A DNA stretch of 64,000 nucleotides. It comes from Centrapalus pauciflorus (lineage: Eukaryota > Streptophyta > Magnoliopsida > Asterales > Asteraceae). Shown piece by piece: positions 1 to 10,738 of this stretch. The notes beneath the pieces were generated by a model, which had not been told where the DNA came from, searched no databases, and was given only the letters and a program-made list of their open reading frames with translations. The translations under genes and the position numbers were made by a program. Where the stretch lies: NCBI GenBank assembly GCA_020465985.1, contig JAANYP010002076.1, forward strand, positions 62,001 to 126,000, read 5' to 3'. The stretch's first letter is position 1. Each line of letters starts with the position of its first letter.

Positions 1-2292
1 TTGATTTGTTAGCTCTCTCGTAGGTTCTACTGTTGATGGCTGAGGATTCAACGCAGCATTTACTACATCTACATTGACAATATTTTTTCCATCAATCATG
101 TAAGTATCCGTGATAGGATTCTGCTGCACAACTATCTCGTCAGCTTCATCATCCTCATCAGCAACTACTTCATCATCCGACTGCCAGTCTACTATCTCCT
201 CTGGCACAAACTCTCCTTCTTCTAGGTCTTCATCATCATAGTCAAAACCTACATCCATCGGATCATCATCGAGATCCATCAGTGCGTCGATCATCTCACT
301 GATTTCAAAATCTGTAGGTTGCTTTGATGAACTAGCTTCTCCCATTTCTCCTTCAACTTGATTGGGCTCCCCCTGAACTTGTGTAGCCTGAGCAGCAGGA
401 AAATCTATTGGCTCATTCTCATTATGCGCATCGGGATCATTGCCTTCGTCATCTTCATCTCAACGCTGCTCCTCCTGATCCTTACAACTTGTCTCCCCCT
501 GAGCTTTTAGATTTTTCATGAGCTGCTCAAGGAGGGACCGCATCGATCGGATCTCAGCTGATTGATCTGCAATAAAGGCCTTTAATTCTGTGTTCTCTTC
601 CCTGACATTTTCCACAATCTTCCTCAATTCGGCATTGTCCTTATCAAGATTTGCATTATGCGCCTGGAGCTCGCCGACAGCCTTTGTTAGGGTTAAGATT
701 TGAACATGCTGGAAGTCAACACGTCCCTTGAGTTGCATAAACCTCTGATTTTCAGCGTAGGTGGTCGAAGTAGATGGAATGGATTGTATAGGAGTTGGGA
801 TGAAGGGTGATGGAATGTATGGTTCATGTTGAGGTGGTGGAGAAGGTGGAGCTGTGGCTTGAGGTTCTTGAGTTTGCGGTGGAGGCTGTTGGGCTTCAGA
901 TGCTGATGTTGACCCTTGCATGAACCTGTGACGCTTGGCCCTTTGCCGAGTCACTAAAAGAGCAACTTCCTCCTCTTCAAAATCTGAATCATCAGATTCC
1001 CTCACTACTCTCCTCCTCGATCCTTCTTCATTAACGACCAATCTTGATCCATATGTTCCAATTTGAACATTAGAATCTGTAGCCACTGATTCAGGAGCTT
1101 CAACATCTATCTCCTCCATTTCTTCTGACTCTGTTTCCGATGATGTCAAACCTTTATCAGCCCGCTCTGGCTCATATTCTTTAACATCTCTAAACACGTC
1201 GTCCTCTCCTTCTGGTGGACTGAGCAATTCACCAACTAATGTTGCAGCCACATCTTCGTTTGCATGGGGTCCTGATGCCCATATTTCTTCTAATGTTTGT
1301 GCGATTTGCTCAGATTCTGGAACCGCACTCGAAGGCCCTGCTTCCTGTGCTTGAGGCTGCTGACTTGCGGAAGGCCTTGATGCCTGAATTTGACTCGCTG
1401 ATGGTCTTTGACGGCGTCTTTGAGCTCGCGGTTGCTGTTGTTGTTGACGTTGTTGTGGTTGTTGTTGCGGTTGAAATTCAACGATCCCTTCCCAGTTGGC
1501 ATCTTCCGGGGCTTGAAACTCCCTATCCAAAATTGCTCCAAACAATGGACACTCAACAGGAACAGCTAACCTTCCTCTGTGTGAGGAACAGTCAGCGAAA
1601 ATCCTCTTGTCCATAATAGCAACGCTCTGAAAGTCATTTGACGGCGGCAGATTTGGCAAGAAATGCCTTATCAACATCATAATGAACCTTGAATAAAGCA
1701 AAAACTGTTGATTCTCGGGAGCGGATATCTGATGAACAAATTCCGAAAAGAACATCTCCGAAAAACTATATGGGCGATTATACAGCATAGCGACGATCCC
1801 CGACTGAATTTTCGCCACAATGTAGTCGAACCCTGCTTTCTTCGCAGCAAAGCACACCATAAACACATGCGCTAGAAACCTCCACTGCCCGATCAACCCA
1901 CTCTTCATATATGACACTTTTGTCACATCGAGGCTGTACCCCATTCTTTGAAAGGCCGCTTGCCTTATACTCAAAGGAAATTCTATTGGACCAGCTTCTT
2001 CTTCCTGAGTGCCCAGCTGCAGCACTTGACGAAGCATATCAGCCGAGAATACCAATGGCTGTCCTGCAATACGAGTGCGTAGAACTGTCGGAGTGACCGA
2101 GCAGTCTACCTGCAAATGATCGTAAAACTGACGAATGTATGGTAACACAAGCTTCACATTATGCGACAGTGCAAATCCGATCCTTGATTCAACGAGAAAA
2201 TCAAGCACTTGACGGAATCCCTGCGCCTCAGGGAGATTCAGATCTGGATGAAGCACCATATTTTGCTTAGGAACAAATGCTCGAACAGCCAT
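1..2292 (-). CDS. Third ORF (env position) of SIRE-A; one in-frame TGA; continues off the left edge
   Basis: The frame opens with ATG at 2292 (an upstream ATG at 2334 is in frame) and runs to a TGA at 460-462, about 610 codons. The same frame then stays open for 153 more codons to position 1, so the TGA looks like a single lesion or a readthrough point. Residues about 10-200 form a globular domain homologous to the SIRE-E third ORF (51411-52676): both share a DFL segment, a Y(I/V)xxIxQF-like stretch, an SxxxxRQ(V/H)LQL segment and an F-W/K-hydrophobic block. Then come a Q-rich tract, an acidic middle, a P/Q-rich linker and a C-terminal coiled coil just before the TGA. The extension is strongly acidic. 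Position matches the env-like gene of Sireviruses, but I see no signal peptide or convincing membrane anchor. Function unknown. A splice-acceptor-like TGTGCAG ends 2 nt before the ATG. Confidence 0.75.
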
Positions 2293-2294
2293 TT

Positions 2295-2301
2295 CTGCAC
2301 A
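2295..2301 (-). promoter_or_regulatory. Splice-acceptor-like TGTGCAG just upstream of the SIRE-A ORF3 start
   Basis: Minus strand reads AGTTTTGTTTATTGTGCAG then AA and ATG of ORF3 (2290-2292). The T-rich tract plus CAG fits a plant 3' splice site. It supports the ATG at 2292 as the functional start if ORF3 is made from a spliced RNA. Confidence 0.4.
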
Positions 2302-2449
2302 ATAAACAAAACTATTAGATTCATTAAAAATCAATAAACTTGTTTAAATTTAAATCTGTTTTATTTTGAACTTGTTTAAGTACAAAATCCAACACAATTA
2401 AATTTCTACAAGTTTAATAACATTTAAATCAAATAGCGCAAATAAACAA

Positions 2450-3090
2450 TAGATTCGAAAGTAACAGAATCAAAGTGTCCCTATTCGAGTGTAATGGACA
2501 GATTCGAAGTGTCCCTATTCGAGTGTAATGGACAGATTCGAAGGTCATGGTCATCTCGAATCTAATGACAGATTCGAGAAACCCATGAATAGATTCGAAC
2601 GGTCGTATTCATTCAAGGACCAAATCTCTTGATTTTAACCTTTATGGACTTAGAAAATTACATTCCTTAGTCCTACTAGTTACTAATCACAGATATATGC
2701 CTTTAATTTGATTGTTTATCGGCCCAAACTTGGTAATTTTGTAAAAACCCTATTTTGACCCTTAAACCTTCAAAATTTAATGATTTTTCCTAAAATTGTG
2801 TATAAAACCACATGAATCTTGTTCAATCACGTTGATTATACCTAGATGCAAGAGTAGAATCGAACACACTAGCTTCAAACTCGACAAAATGTCGTTTATG
2901 AGAAAAGCGATAGACTCGAAGATAGATTCGAAATCGTCCGTATTAGATTCGAGAAAGTAGATACGACAACAGTAAGAAATAAATGACTTCACTGTTGACC
3001 TATATATACTACCAACCTTCGAGTCTAAGTCCTTATTCGAATCTACTGACAGATTCGAAGTCTTACCACTTCGAGTCTGTCCTAGATTCG
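2450..3090. repeat. Dispersed TTCGAA / TTCGAG motif array (SIRE-A, upstream of ORF3)
   Basis: About 15 occurrences of AGATTCGAA, ATTCGAGT or close variants lie in roughly 640 bp, in both orientations because the core TTCGAA is palindromic. The same motif is enriched in the SIRE-A leader and LTR but looks sparse in gag and pol, so it appears specific to the noncoding parts of this element. Confidence 0.75.
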
Positions 3091-3764
3091 AAACCACCAA
3101 ACACTTAGAAAAATTTTGAAAATTTTGAAATAACTTCAACTTTTTCAACCTTTTTCTACGGTATTGTGTAACAAGATAAACTATGCCAATTCTTTTACCC
3201 TAAGCACAGATATTTCACGAAATGTTTATTTTATCCAACTTTGAATGCACCCTCAGTAATTTTTGACCTTTTACCTAAGTAAAAATTAAACTAAAATAAA
3301 ATAAAATAAACTAAGGTAAAATAAAATAAGATGAAATAAAAATAAGATAAGTGAACTTAGAAAATTTTAAACTTGACTAAAAATTTAACTAAGACTTACA
3401 CTAGACTTATTAAAATTAACAACCTATGCTAAACTAAACAAAATATTTTTGATGAGTATAGTCTAAGAAAGGTTCAATCAGATAGCGATGTCTGATACTT
3501 ACTTTCAGTACTTAAACTTTCACACTTAGGAATTTTTGATTCCTTTGATTGTTTGTCGTGACATACCCATTTAGCCGATTGTTGGTATTTTACCCCTTTA
3601 AACAATTTACATTTCGGAATATCACTTGGCATTTTTATTTATCAGGAAATTATCTTACGTGACTCAGACATAGACATACTTTTATGATCAAGGCATACAG
3701 ACAAAGATTCTAAGTTGTTGGTATTTGCAAACTTTCTCTAAAAGACAAACATCGGACACAGGTC

Positions 3765-3925
3765 TGTATTTTCATACAACAAAGTGTCTTAGTTCGACTT
3801 AAGATTTATTTTTAAAGTTAGCAGACAGCGGTGACAGGTCTGTACTGACGTACAACAGAGCGACATATCTGCCAACCCGAATCTAAACAGAGACAACAGG
3901 TCTGTACTTACGTACAACAGAGTTG
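3765..3925. repeat. Three spaced copies of an ACAGGTCTGTACT...TACAACA repeat
   Basis: The core ACAGGTCTGTA followed by a short variable part and ACGTACAACAGAG (TCATACAACAAAG in the first copy) appears at about 3765, 3835 and 3897. Spacing is about 60-70 bp. Each copy contains a partial inverted repeat (ACAGGTCTGTAC..GTACAACAG). Located in the pol-ORF3 noncoding region of SIRE-A. Confidence 0.7.
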
Positions 3926-4506
3926 CATGTTTTCAACTCTCAGTTTTGTATGATATTTCTATTCTTTCCATTTTAAGATGTATTTGATGTTGCCACACAT
4001 CCCCAGAAAGTTTGCATACCTCATTTAGACTCAAAATTTGTGTGTCTTGTACATAAAAATTAAGACCGATTGGTCATACATCTAAGTTAGTGACACGCTT
4101 GACTTTTTCTAGAATATTTTATTAGCCTCGAGATTCCCTATATGTATTATGCCTACCAACACATCAAACTAAATAAAGTATAACACTTAGAATTTAGTTG
4201 CATTATGTGTGAAAGCCTAAACACTTTAGAGTTTGTAACGACTGTGCTAATTTTCGTCACTTTGAACCTATGTATCTAAGACTTAACTCATTTTCTGATA
4301 TTCTCTTTTTTTTATTTTTATGATTATCTCTCTTTTTTTCTTTTGTTTTTCATATGAAATAAGATAACCTACTAACTTACCAAAAATAGAAACTTACTAA
4401 AAATAGAAACTTACTAAAAATAGAAACTTTCCTAAATTAGCAGACTACTTTAAAGAAAGAAATACTACGACTAAAAAGAAAATAAGCTACTAAAACTAAG
4501 GTCCAA

Positions 4507-7500
4507 TTACTCTGGGTTGCGCATTCCATTCAGTTGAATTAAATACTCAAACCGTGACTTATCAAACGCTTTGGTAAACAAATCTGCATTATTATCTTCT
4601 GTTGCTACTTTTACCAGCTTGATTAAGTTCTTTTCAGCACAATCACGAATAAAATGATGCCTTATGTCTATGTGCTTTGTTTTATTATGTTTAACTGGAT
4701 TATTTGTTATAGCAATTGTAGATTGATTGTCTATCCTAATTGGAGTTTGAGTGTAAGCCAAACCGTAATCCCGCAATTGTTGTTGTATCCACAGAACCTG
4801 TGAGCAGCAACTACCAGCAACAACATACTCGGCCTCGCACGTTGACACGGCTACCGATGTTTGTTTCTTGCATTGCCAGGATACCAGTCTCCCTCCTAGG
4901 AACTGACAACCTCCAGTTGTTGATTTGCGCGTCAAGCTGCATCCTCCGTAGTCATAATCCGTGAACGCCTCCAACTCTAGATCTCCCTCCGCGTGATACC
5001 AAAGACCCAGCTTCGGTTTCGACTTGAGGTATCGTAGGATCCGCTTCACAGCTTTCATATGCATCTCCTTCGGATTCGCTTGAAACCTAGCACAAATACA
5101 AACAGCAAACATAATAGCAGGTCTTGAAGCAGTTAAATACATAAATGACCCAATCATGGCCCCATATAAAGTCGGATCCACATCGGTATCACTTTCAGTA
5201 CCCGGCCCGAGATTATGATTCACTTGAATCGGCGTGCTGAAATGGGCAGTCAACTTAGTTCCTTCCATCCCAAACCGTTCTAGTATGTCATCGACATACT
5301 TAGTCTGATGAATAAACATCCCTTCCTTCTATTGGTCAACTTGTAACCCTAAAAAGAAATTTAACTCTCCCATAGCACTCATCTCGAACTTAGACTTCAT
5401 CACCTTCTCGAAATCTTTGCACATCTGTTCGTCTGATGATCCAAAGATGATATCATCGACGTACACTTGTACCAAGATAAAGTGTTCTCCCTTCCTCTTA
5501 ACAAACAGAGTACTATCTATCCTACCCCTTTCAAAACCGTTCTCTAACAGATGGTTGGATAGAGTCTCATACCCACGCCCTTGGTGCCTGATGCAATCCA
5601 TATAGAGCCTTATCTAAGCGATATACTCTATCAGGATATTTTGGATCTGTAAATCCGGGCGGTTGTTCTACGTACACCAACTCCTTCACTTTCCCATACA
5701 GAAAAGCACTCTTAACATCTAACTGATATACCTTAAAGCCTTTGAAGGAGGCAAAAGCTAAAAACAACCTAATTGCTTCTAGCGTTGCTACTGGTGCAAA
5801 AACCTCGTTGTAATGGATTCCCTCCTCCTGGTTGAAACCCTTTACAACTAGCCTAGCCTTGTTGCGCGTGACTATACCCCGATCGTCTCTTTTGCACTTA
5901 AAAACCCATATGGTTCCTATGGCAACTTCCCCTCGAGGTAATGGAACTAACTCCCACACTTCTACTTTCCTAAATTGTGAAAGCTCTTCCTGCATCGCTT
6001 CAACCCAGGAGTTATCCTTAAGTGCCATTTGCACATTCTTGGGCTCTACTTGCGATATGAAACATGAATATAGACATGTGTGATATGCCTCGGAGTCGTT
6101 TATCATCGACAACAACACAGTGTTGTTATTTACACTACTCCGAGTCCTCACACCCTCGTTAGGATTTCCTATGATGCTTTCTATTGGATGGTTCTTGTTA
6201 ATCCTAGAGGTCTCTATTTCATCAACCCTTAGATTATCTCCTAAGTTGGATCCTATTTCACCTAAAGGGGGAACAGGCTCAGCTTCTACATTTTCCTCCT
6301 CACGGACGTTTTCCTCAGAGTTGGAACTTGATGCTTGAGTCTGATTCTCAGTGGTAGGTGCTTCTTGATCAGCAACTTCTGGAGATCCATCTACTGTCGC
6401 AGTAGGCTCGGATGTAGATTCGAACGTGGTCCTCGGAAAGATATGGCCATCGTCATTCAGGTGCAACGTCGCCATGTCTTTTTCGATTGTACCTGCAGTA
6501 TCATCCAAAGGAATGTTAAATGACTCAAACAATTTATCATAGTCAAATAACCATTCCGGACCAGTTTGGGGTTCATGTGTATAACTTGTGACTTCAATAT
6601 TATACACAATCTCCACAGTACCACTCGTTTTGTTAAAAACCCGTTTGTTTGGTGAGTTAGGCACATAACCTAGGAAGTATCCTTCGTCAGCCTTTTCACC
6701 AAACTTCGGTTGATGTTTTGTTCGTAAAAGAGTGCATGGTACTCCAAATGGTTCGAATCCAGTTAAGTTAGGTGGCCGTTTATTCAAGATTTCATAGCAT
6801 GTTTTGTTCAAAGATTTGACTGTAAGGACTCTATTTAAAATATGGCACGCGGTATTCACTGCCTCCCCCCAAAACATGGTAGGAAGCTTTGAATCCGAAA
6901 GCATAGTCCTTGCAGCTTCAATCAATGTTCTATTTTTACGTTCGGCCACCCCATTCTTTTGAGGTTCATATGGTGCACTCACTATGCCTTTTGATAGGCA
7001 ATATACACCAATTACAGTGTTTTTGAATTCAGTCCCATTATCACTACGAATTATTTTAACCCTTGTTCCATAGGAGTTCTCCACTTGGTCTAAGAACCCG
7101 ATGAGCTTTGCAGCCGTCTCGTCCTTCGTACCTAAAAAGAAAACCCATGAAAACCGTGAGTAATCGTCAGTGATAACTAAGCAAAACCAACTACCTCCTA
7201 TGCTCCTTTTGTTGATAGGGCCGAAAAGATCCATATGCAACAAATCGAATGTTGAGGATATCGAGTTCTGCTTCTTGGATTTGTGTGTCTTTTTATGCTG
7301 TTTGCCCTTCACGCACAGTAGACACTTGTCCTCGAACTGAAAACTTTTCAATGGCACACCCTGCACCAGTCCATTCTTCGTTATGTAATTCATCTTCCTT
7401 AGGTGCAGGTGAGCCATGCGTCTGTGACACAGTACGGACTCCGTCTCCGAAGCTTTTGATAGTAAGCAGATCGGACCCATCGAAGTATCCGGCTTCTTCA

Positions 7501-7888
7501 TATCGAGCATGTACAAGTCATTCTTCCTTGGCGCCCGCATCAATATCCAATCTTCAGGTATCTTGAATCCAGGCTTTAGCACTAACGCCTCAGTGTCAGT
7601 AAATAACACCGAGTTCTTCTTATCACAGGTTTGAGATACACTAATGAGATTATGAACCAGTTTATCAACGTGATAAACTTGATCCAATGTAATCGTCCCA
7701 TTAGTGACTTCTCCAGTTCCAGTGATATTTCCTCCTTTGTTACCGGCGAATGATACAAACCCCTTATACCCACCCTTGAAGTCTGTAAGCAGACCTCTTT
7801 CCCCCGTCATGTGCCTGGAGCATCCACTGTCGACGAACCACTTGTTGTTTGGACCTGTGGTAATCTCCTGCACATGAAAGAAAATAGG
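4507..7888 (-). pseudogene. pol: SIRE-A pol: protease, integrase, reverse transcriptase, RNase H (one frameshift, one stop)
   Basis: Copia-type polyprotein in three open pieces. Piece 1 (5567-7873) has the aspartic protease motif VDSGCSRHMTG near residue 15, a gag-pre-integrase HHCC zinc site (H150/H155, then CLLC at about 184-187), the integrase triad (D215 in HMDLFGP, D278 in RSDNGTEF, E311 in GVAERKNR) and the RT N-terminus with LDVKSAF. A likely extra G in a three-base run (5572-5574) shifts frame just after APRAW. Piece 2 (5329-5601) has the YVDD catalytic box. A TAG at 5329-5331 (probably from CAG) separates it from piece 3 (4507-5319), with the RNase H motifs DYDYGG, EAEY and DN and the C-terminal tail LFTKAFDKSRFEYL. 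The frame is continuous with gag apart from the TAA at 7889-7891. All catalytic residues I can identify are present, so damage is minimal. Confidence 0.93.
7868..7874 (-). promoter_or_regulatory. Splice-acceptor-like TGTGCAG between gag stop and pol of SIRE-A
   Basis: On the minus strand the gag stop TAA is followed within 20 nt by a pyrimidine-rich tract (CTATTTTCTTTCA) and TGTGCAG, after which the protease frame continues. SIRE-E has the same arrangement. A real acceptor is inference. Confidence 0.4.
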
Positions 7889-10738
7889 TTAGTTATCACG
7901 GGGAACCCAAGCCATGACTGACTTGGTTATACCATTCTCGTCCACATACTTGAACTCATTCAAATAACCATCTCGCCTTTCAGGTGACTTGGGTCTTTGA
8001 ACTTGAGTCTGTTGTGGTGCCGAGTGATTTATGTTCACTCTATGCCTTGGAGTAGGCATTTGTTGTGGAGCTCTAGAATAATTCCTATTATACTGCATTT
8101 CAGACTGTGATCCCTGAGCTCTTACCGGTACATAATGTCTAACGGGAGTATGAGACCTAACTGGAGTGTGTGACCTGCTAGGTGTTGTGCTCCTATAGAC
8201 TTGTTGTGGTGCTGACCTAGATTGATTAATGACACGATTCGGTGAATTTGTCCTAATCACTTCTTTTGGTCCAACCTTAACCGGTGTGTTTTTCACAACT
8301 TGTTTGGGTGCGGCCTGCACAGCTTTCTCGGTACTTTGAGAACTGCTGGTGCTTGCCACACTGGTTGAGGATTTGGGCTGTTCTGGCTTCACTATCTTAC
8401 GTGTCGCATCAACTTTCCTATTTGGACAAGTAGAAGCCACATGCCCCCTCTCGTGACATCTAAAGCATGACATTTTGTCAATTGGCTTCTTTTGTGAGCC
8501 CTTAGACTTAGGTGTCTCACTAGTGTCTATTTCCTTTGGTACATCTACGGTGTCTGGCTCATCGACCTGATCAGCCCAAGCAATTTTCTGTTTTCCTGCA
8601 GGTGTTTCACTGGAGGAAGACACAAACTTTACTTTCTTAACCTTGACGGTTGAGTCAGCCACCTTAGGTGTATTTTCCACTATAGGCTCTGGTGTCGGTT
8701 CAGGTAGGTCCTCTAAGTCTACTGACTTGTCAGTTTTCTCCTGAGGTTGAGGGACATAGTTTGCATTGAAAGGTGGAGGAGTTTCGTGAAATCCTAGACC
8801 TACGGGCTTCTTAGATTGTCTTTGGGGATCTAAAACTTTCCCTAGGTTTAGGCTCGAATTCCTAAACTTCTCCAGCTTGCTATTTGCCTCTGCTACCTTA
8901 ACCTTTGTTTCAGCTAGCTCTATATCCTTGTCCTTAAGACTTTTGGTCAAGGCTTCTACGTGCTCATACATTAGCTCTATCCTAACACACTGCTCATTGA
9001 GTTTGTCTTTTAGAACTACTATGTCTTGAGCATCAGCCTTAAGCTTTTCTTTAAGATCTTGCTTGATATCGTGTAGGCTAGCATTTTCAATTTTTAAGTT
9101 CTCATTTTGAGCAGTTATGGATTTATGTGATTCTAAGACTAGATTTAACCTATCATTAGAAGTAACACACAATACACATAATTCATGAAAAAGAGAATAA
9201 GTCAGACTAACTTTTGAGTTACCAGATTCCACGTTGGCCATCTGAGCAGCAAACTCCAGCACTGTCTGATCATTCGCCTTCTCTACCCACATCGGACTGC
9301 TGTCCCGTGTGGTCTGCTCGTCCCCATCACATCCAGTTTCTGTGACTTCAGCCATGAAGGCTCTAGCATTCGACTCAGGATGTGAACTCCAATCATACGT
9401 ACCATCTAGCTGTCGGTCAGAAGTGACGTTGGATAGTAAACCAGCTAGATTGGCTTGTCCAGATGAGGAACTTGGAAGGTATCGGTGTTGGGACTGATTC
9501 TGGAACTGTCCCTGATGCTGACTCTGCCCCTGGTATGTCTCTACCTTTGGTCTCTGGCACTCCCTAGCGAAGTGTCCTAGTCCTTGACAGTTGTAGCATT
9601 TCACCTTGGACTTATCAAACCCTATCCCCTTGTTATTCATCTGCAGATTCCTTCCAGTTCTCTTAATGAATCTTTTAACCCTCTGGGTCACCATGGCCAG
9701 TTGCCACTTAAGATCCATTTCCTCAAGATCATCAGGGTCGACCTGATCGTAGTCTTCGTCCCAAAGAGCCGGATCATTAATCTTCCCTTGAACACAATTT
9801 CCGTATGCGGCCACAAAAGAAGCAAGCAGTTTCAGATGTTCTTCCGCCGACTTTGCGCTCATGGGCATCTTTGAATAGCTCTGAGACGTCGATGCCTGTT
9901 GTACTGGAGGCTGCGGTTCTTCCGATCTTCCTAACCCTAAGAACGCGCGATTCAGTGTGTCATCAGACTCTGCTGGTGACGATGTCTCTCCAGTGAAAAA
10001 CACTGTAGCAGTCTTCGGTTCGGCTGCCGCTGAAGATTTTGACGTCTTTCCAAAATACATTGCTGGATTCTGGACTTGTTCGTAATCAGTCTCGGTCTTC
10101 AGTAGCTCGAAGTGATATGCCCTCAACGTTCCCACTATATCATCTAGAGATTGAGTGTAATATTTGTCTTCATTCAGCTTGATCATTGCCACGTACATAG
10201 CCCATTTGGCTGGTAGGGCATCAAGAAGCTTGTTGTTCTTGTCAGTATCAGTAAACTCAATCCCGTGGCTCTCAAGTTCTGTCAATAGATGATAGAAACG
10301 GGTGATGATGTCATCCAGTTGTTCATCCTTTAACGCCTTGAAGATTGCGAACTGTTGTTTTAACAGCTCTGTACGCTTTCTCCGAACTCTAGGATTTCCC
10401 TCACACCTCTTCTCTAGTGACTCCCAAAGTTCTTTTGACGTCCTCTGAGTCCTAAATGTGTGTAGAATATCCTGCGGTAACGCCATTCGGATTAGAGAGA
10501 AAGCTTTGTTTTCGGCTTCAAATAATTTCTTGTCATCCTCCTTCATCATTTGGTATGACAAGACCTTTTGACGGCCTTCAACTTCTGACACCGGTGGAAT
10601 ATACCCTTCGTCGATGCACTCCCACATGCGCATATCGTTGAAACGTACGAAATCAGTAAATCGGTCTTTCCACCAGTAATAATCCTCGACCTTCATCAGC
10701 TTAGGCGGTGCGTTTGCCTTCCCGACCTCGTGTTCCAT
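7889..10738 (-). CDS. gag: SIRE-A Gag, 949 aa
   Basis: An intact frame encoding the structural protein of the virus-like particle. The N-terminal 50 residues (KLMKVEDYYWWKDRF..) match the copia gag N-terminal region, followed by a UBN2-type gag core to about residue 230. A CCHC knuckle CYNCQGLGHFAREC lies near residues 380-393. A long coiled coil spans about 535-625 (heptads rich in E, K, L, N), a proline- and acid-rich linker follows, and a second knuckle CFRCHERGHVASTC lies near 755-768. The tail is basic with short SHTPVR repeats. Most copia gags are far shorter; this size, coiled coil and two knuckles are Sirevirus features. It ends in TAA at 7889-7891, in frame with pol, so pol expression needs readthrough, splicing or reinitiation. 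Confidence 0.93.
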   Translation of the reverse strand: MEHEVGKANAPPKLMKVEDYYWWKDRFTDFVRFNDMRMWECIDEGYIPPVSEVEGRQKVLSYQMMKEDDKKLFEAENKAFSLIRMALPQDILHTFRTQRTSKELWESLEKRCEGNPRVRRKRTELLKQQFAIFKALKDEQLDDIITRFYHLLTELESHGIEFTDTDKNNKLLDALPAKWAMYVAMIKLNEDKYYTQSLDDIVGTLRAYHFELLKTETDYEQVQNPAMYFGKTSKSSAAAEPKTATVFFTGETSSPAESDDTLNRAFLGLGRSEEPQPPVQQASTSQSYSKMPMSAKSAEEHLKLLASFVAAYGNCVQGKINDPALWDEDYDQVDPDDLEEMDLKWQLAMVTQRVKRFIKRTGRNLQMNNKGIGFDKSKVKCYNCQGLGHFARECQRPKVETYQGQSQHQGQFQNQSQHRYLPSSSSGQANLAGLLSNVTSDRQLDGTYDWSSHPESNARAFMAEVTETGCDGDEQTTRDSSPMWVEKANDQTVLEFAAQMANVESGNSKVSLTYSLFHELCVLCVTSNDRLNLVLESHKSITAQNENLKIENASLHDIKQDLKEKLKADAQDIVVLKDKLNEQCVRIELMYEHVEALTKSLKDKDIELAETKVKVAEANSKLEKFRNSSLNLGKVLDPQRQSKKPVGLGFHETPPPFNANYVPQPQEKTDKSVDLEDLPEPTPEPIVENTPKVADSTVKVKKVKFVSSSSETPAGKQKIAWADQVDEPDTVDVPKEIDTSETPKSKGSQKKPIDKMSCFRCHERGHVASTCPNRKVDATRKIVKPEQPKSSTSVASTSSSQSTEKAVQAAPKQVVKNTPVKVGPKEVIRTNSPNRVINQSRSAPQQVYRSTTPSRSHTPVRSHTPVRHYVPVRAQGSQSEMQYNRNYSRAPQQMPTPRHRVNINHSAPQQTQVQRPKSPERRDGYLNEFKYVDENGITKSVMAWVPRDN

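Larger units (their letters stand above)
2293..4506 (-). other. Noncoding stretch between pol and ORF3 of SIRE-A
   Basis: About 2.2 kb without a credible coding frame; the longest frame (2777-3148, minus) shows no domain and is full of repeat motifs. It holds a dense array of TTCGAA/TTCGAG motifs (2450-3090), an AT-rich low-complexity tract (about 3290-3360) and three copies of an ACAGGTCTGTAC-type repeat (3765-3925). Sireviruses typically have a long noncoding region around the env-like gene; a regulatory role is inference. Confidence 0.6.

Noticed and set aside
1239..1616. 125-codon plus-strand frame
   Set aside because: Antisense shadow of the Q-rich tract of the SIRE-A third ORF (runs of V and A from CAA/CAG repeats).
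2777..3148. 123-codon minus frame before SIRE-A ORF3
   Set aside because: Composition dominated by the TTCGAA/TTCGAG repeats; no homologous counterpart in SIRE-E.
4740..4964. 74-codon plus frame
   Set aside because: Antisense shadow of SIRE-A RNase H.
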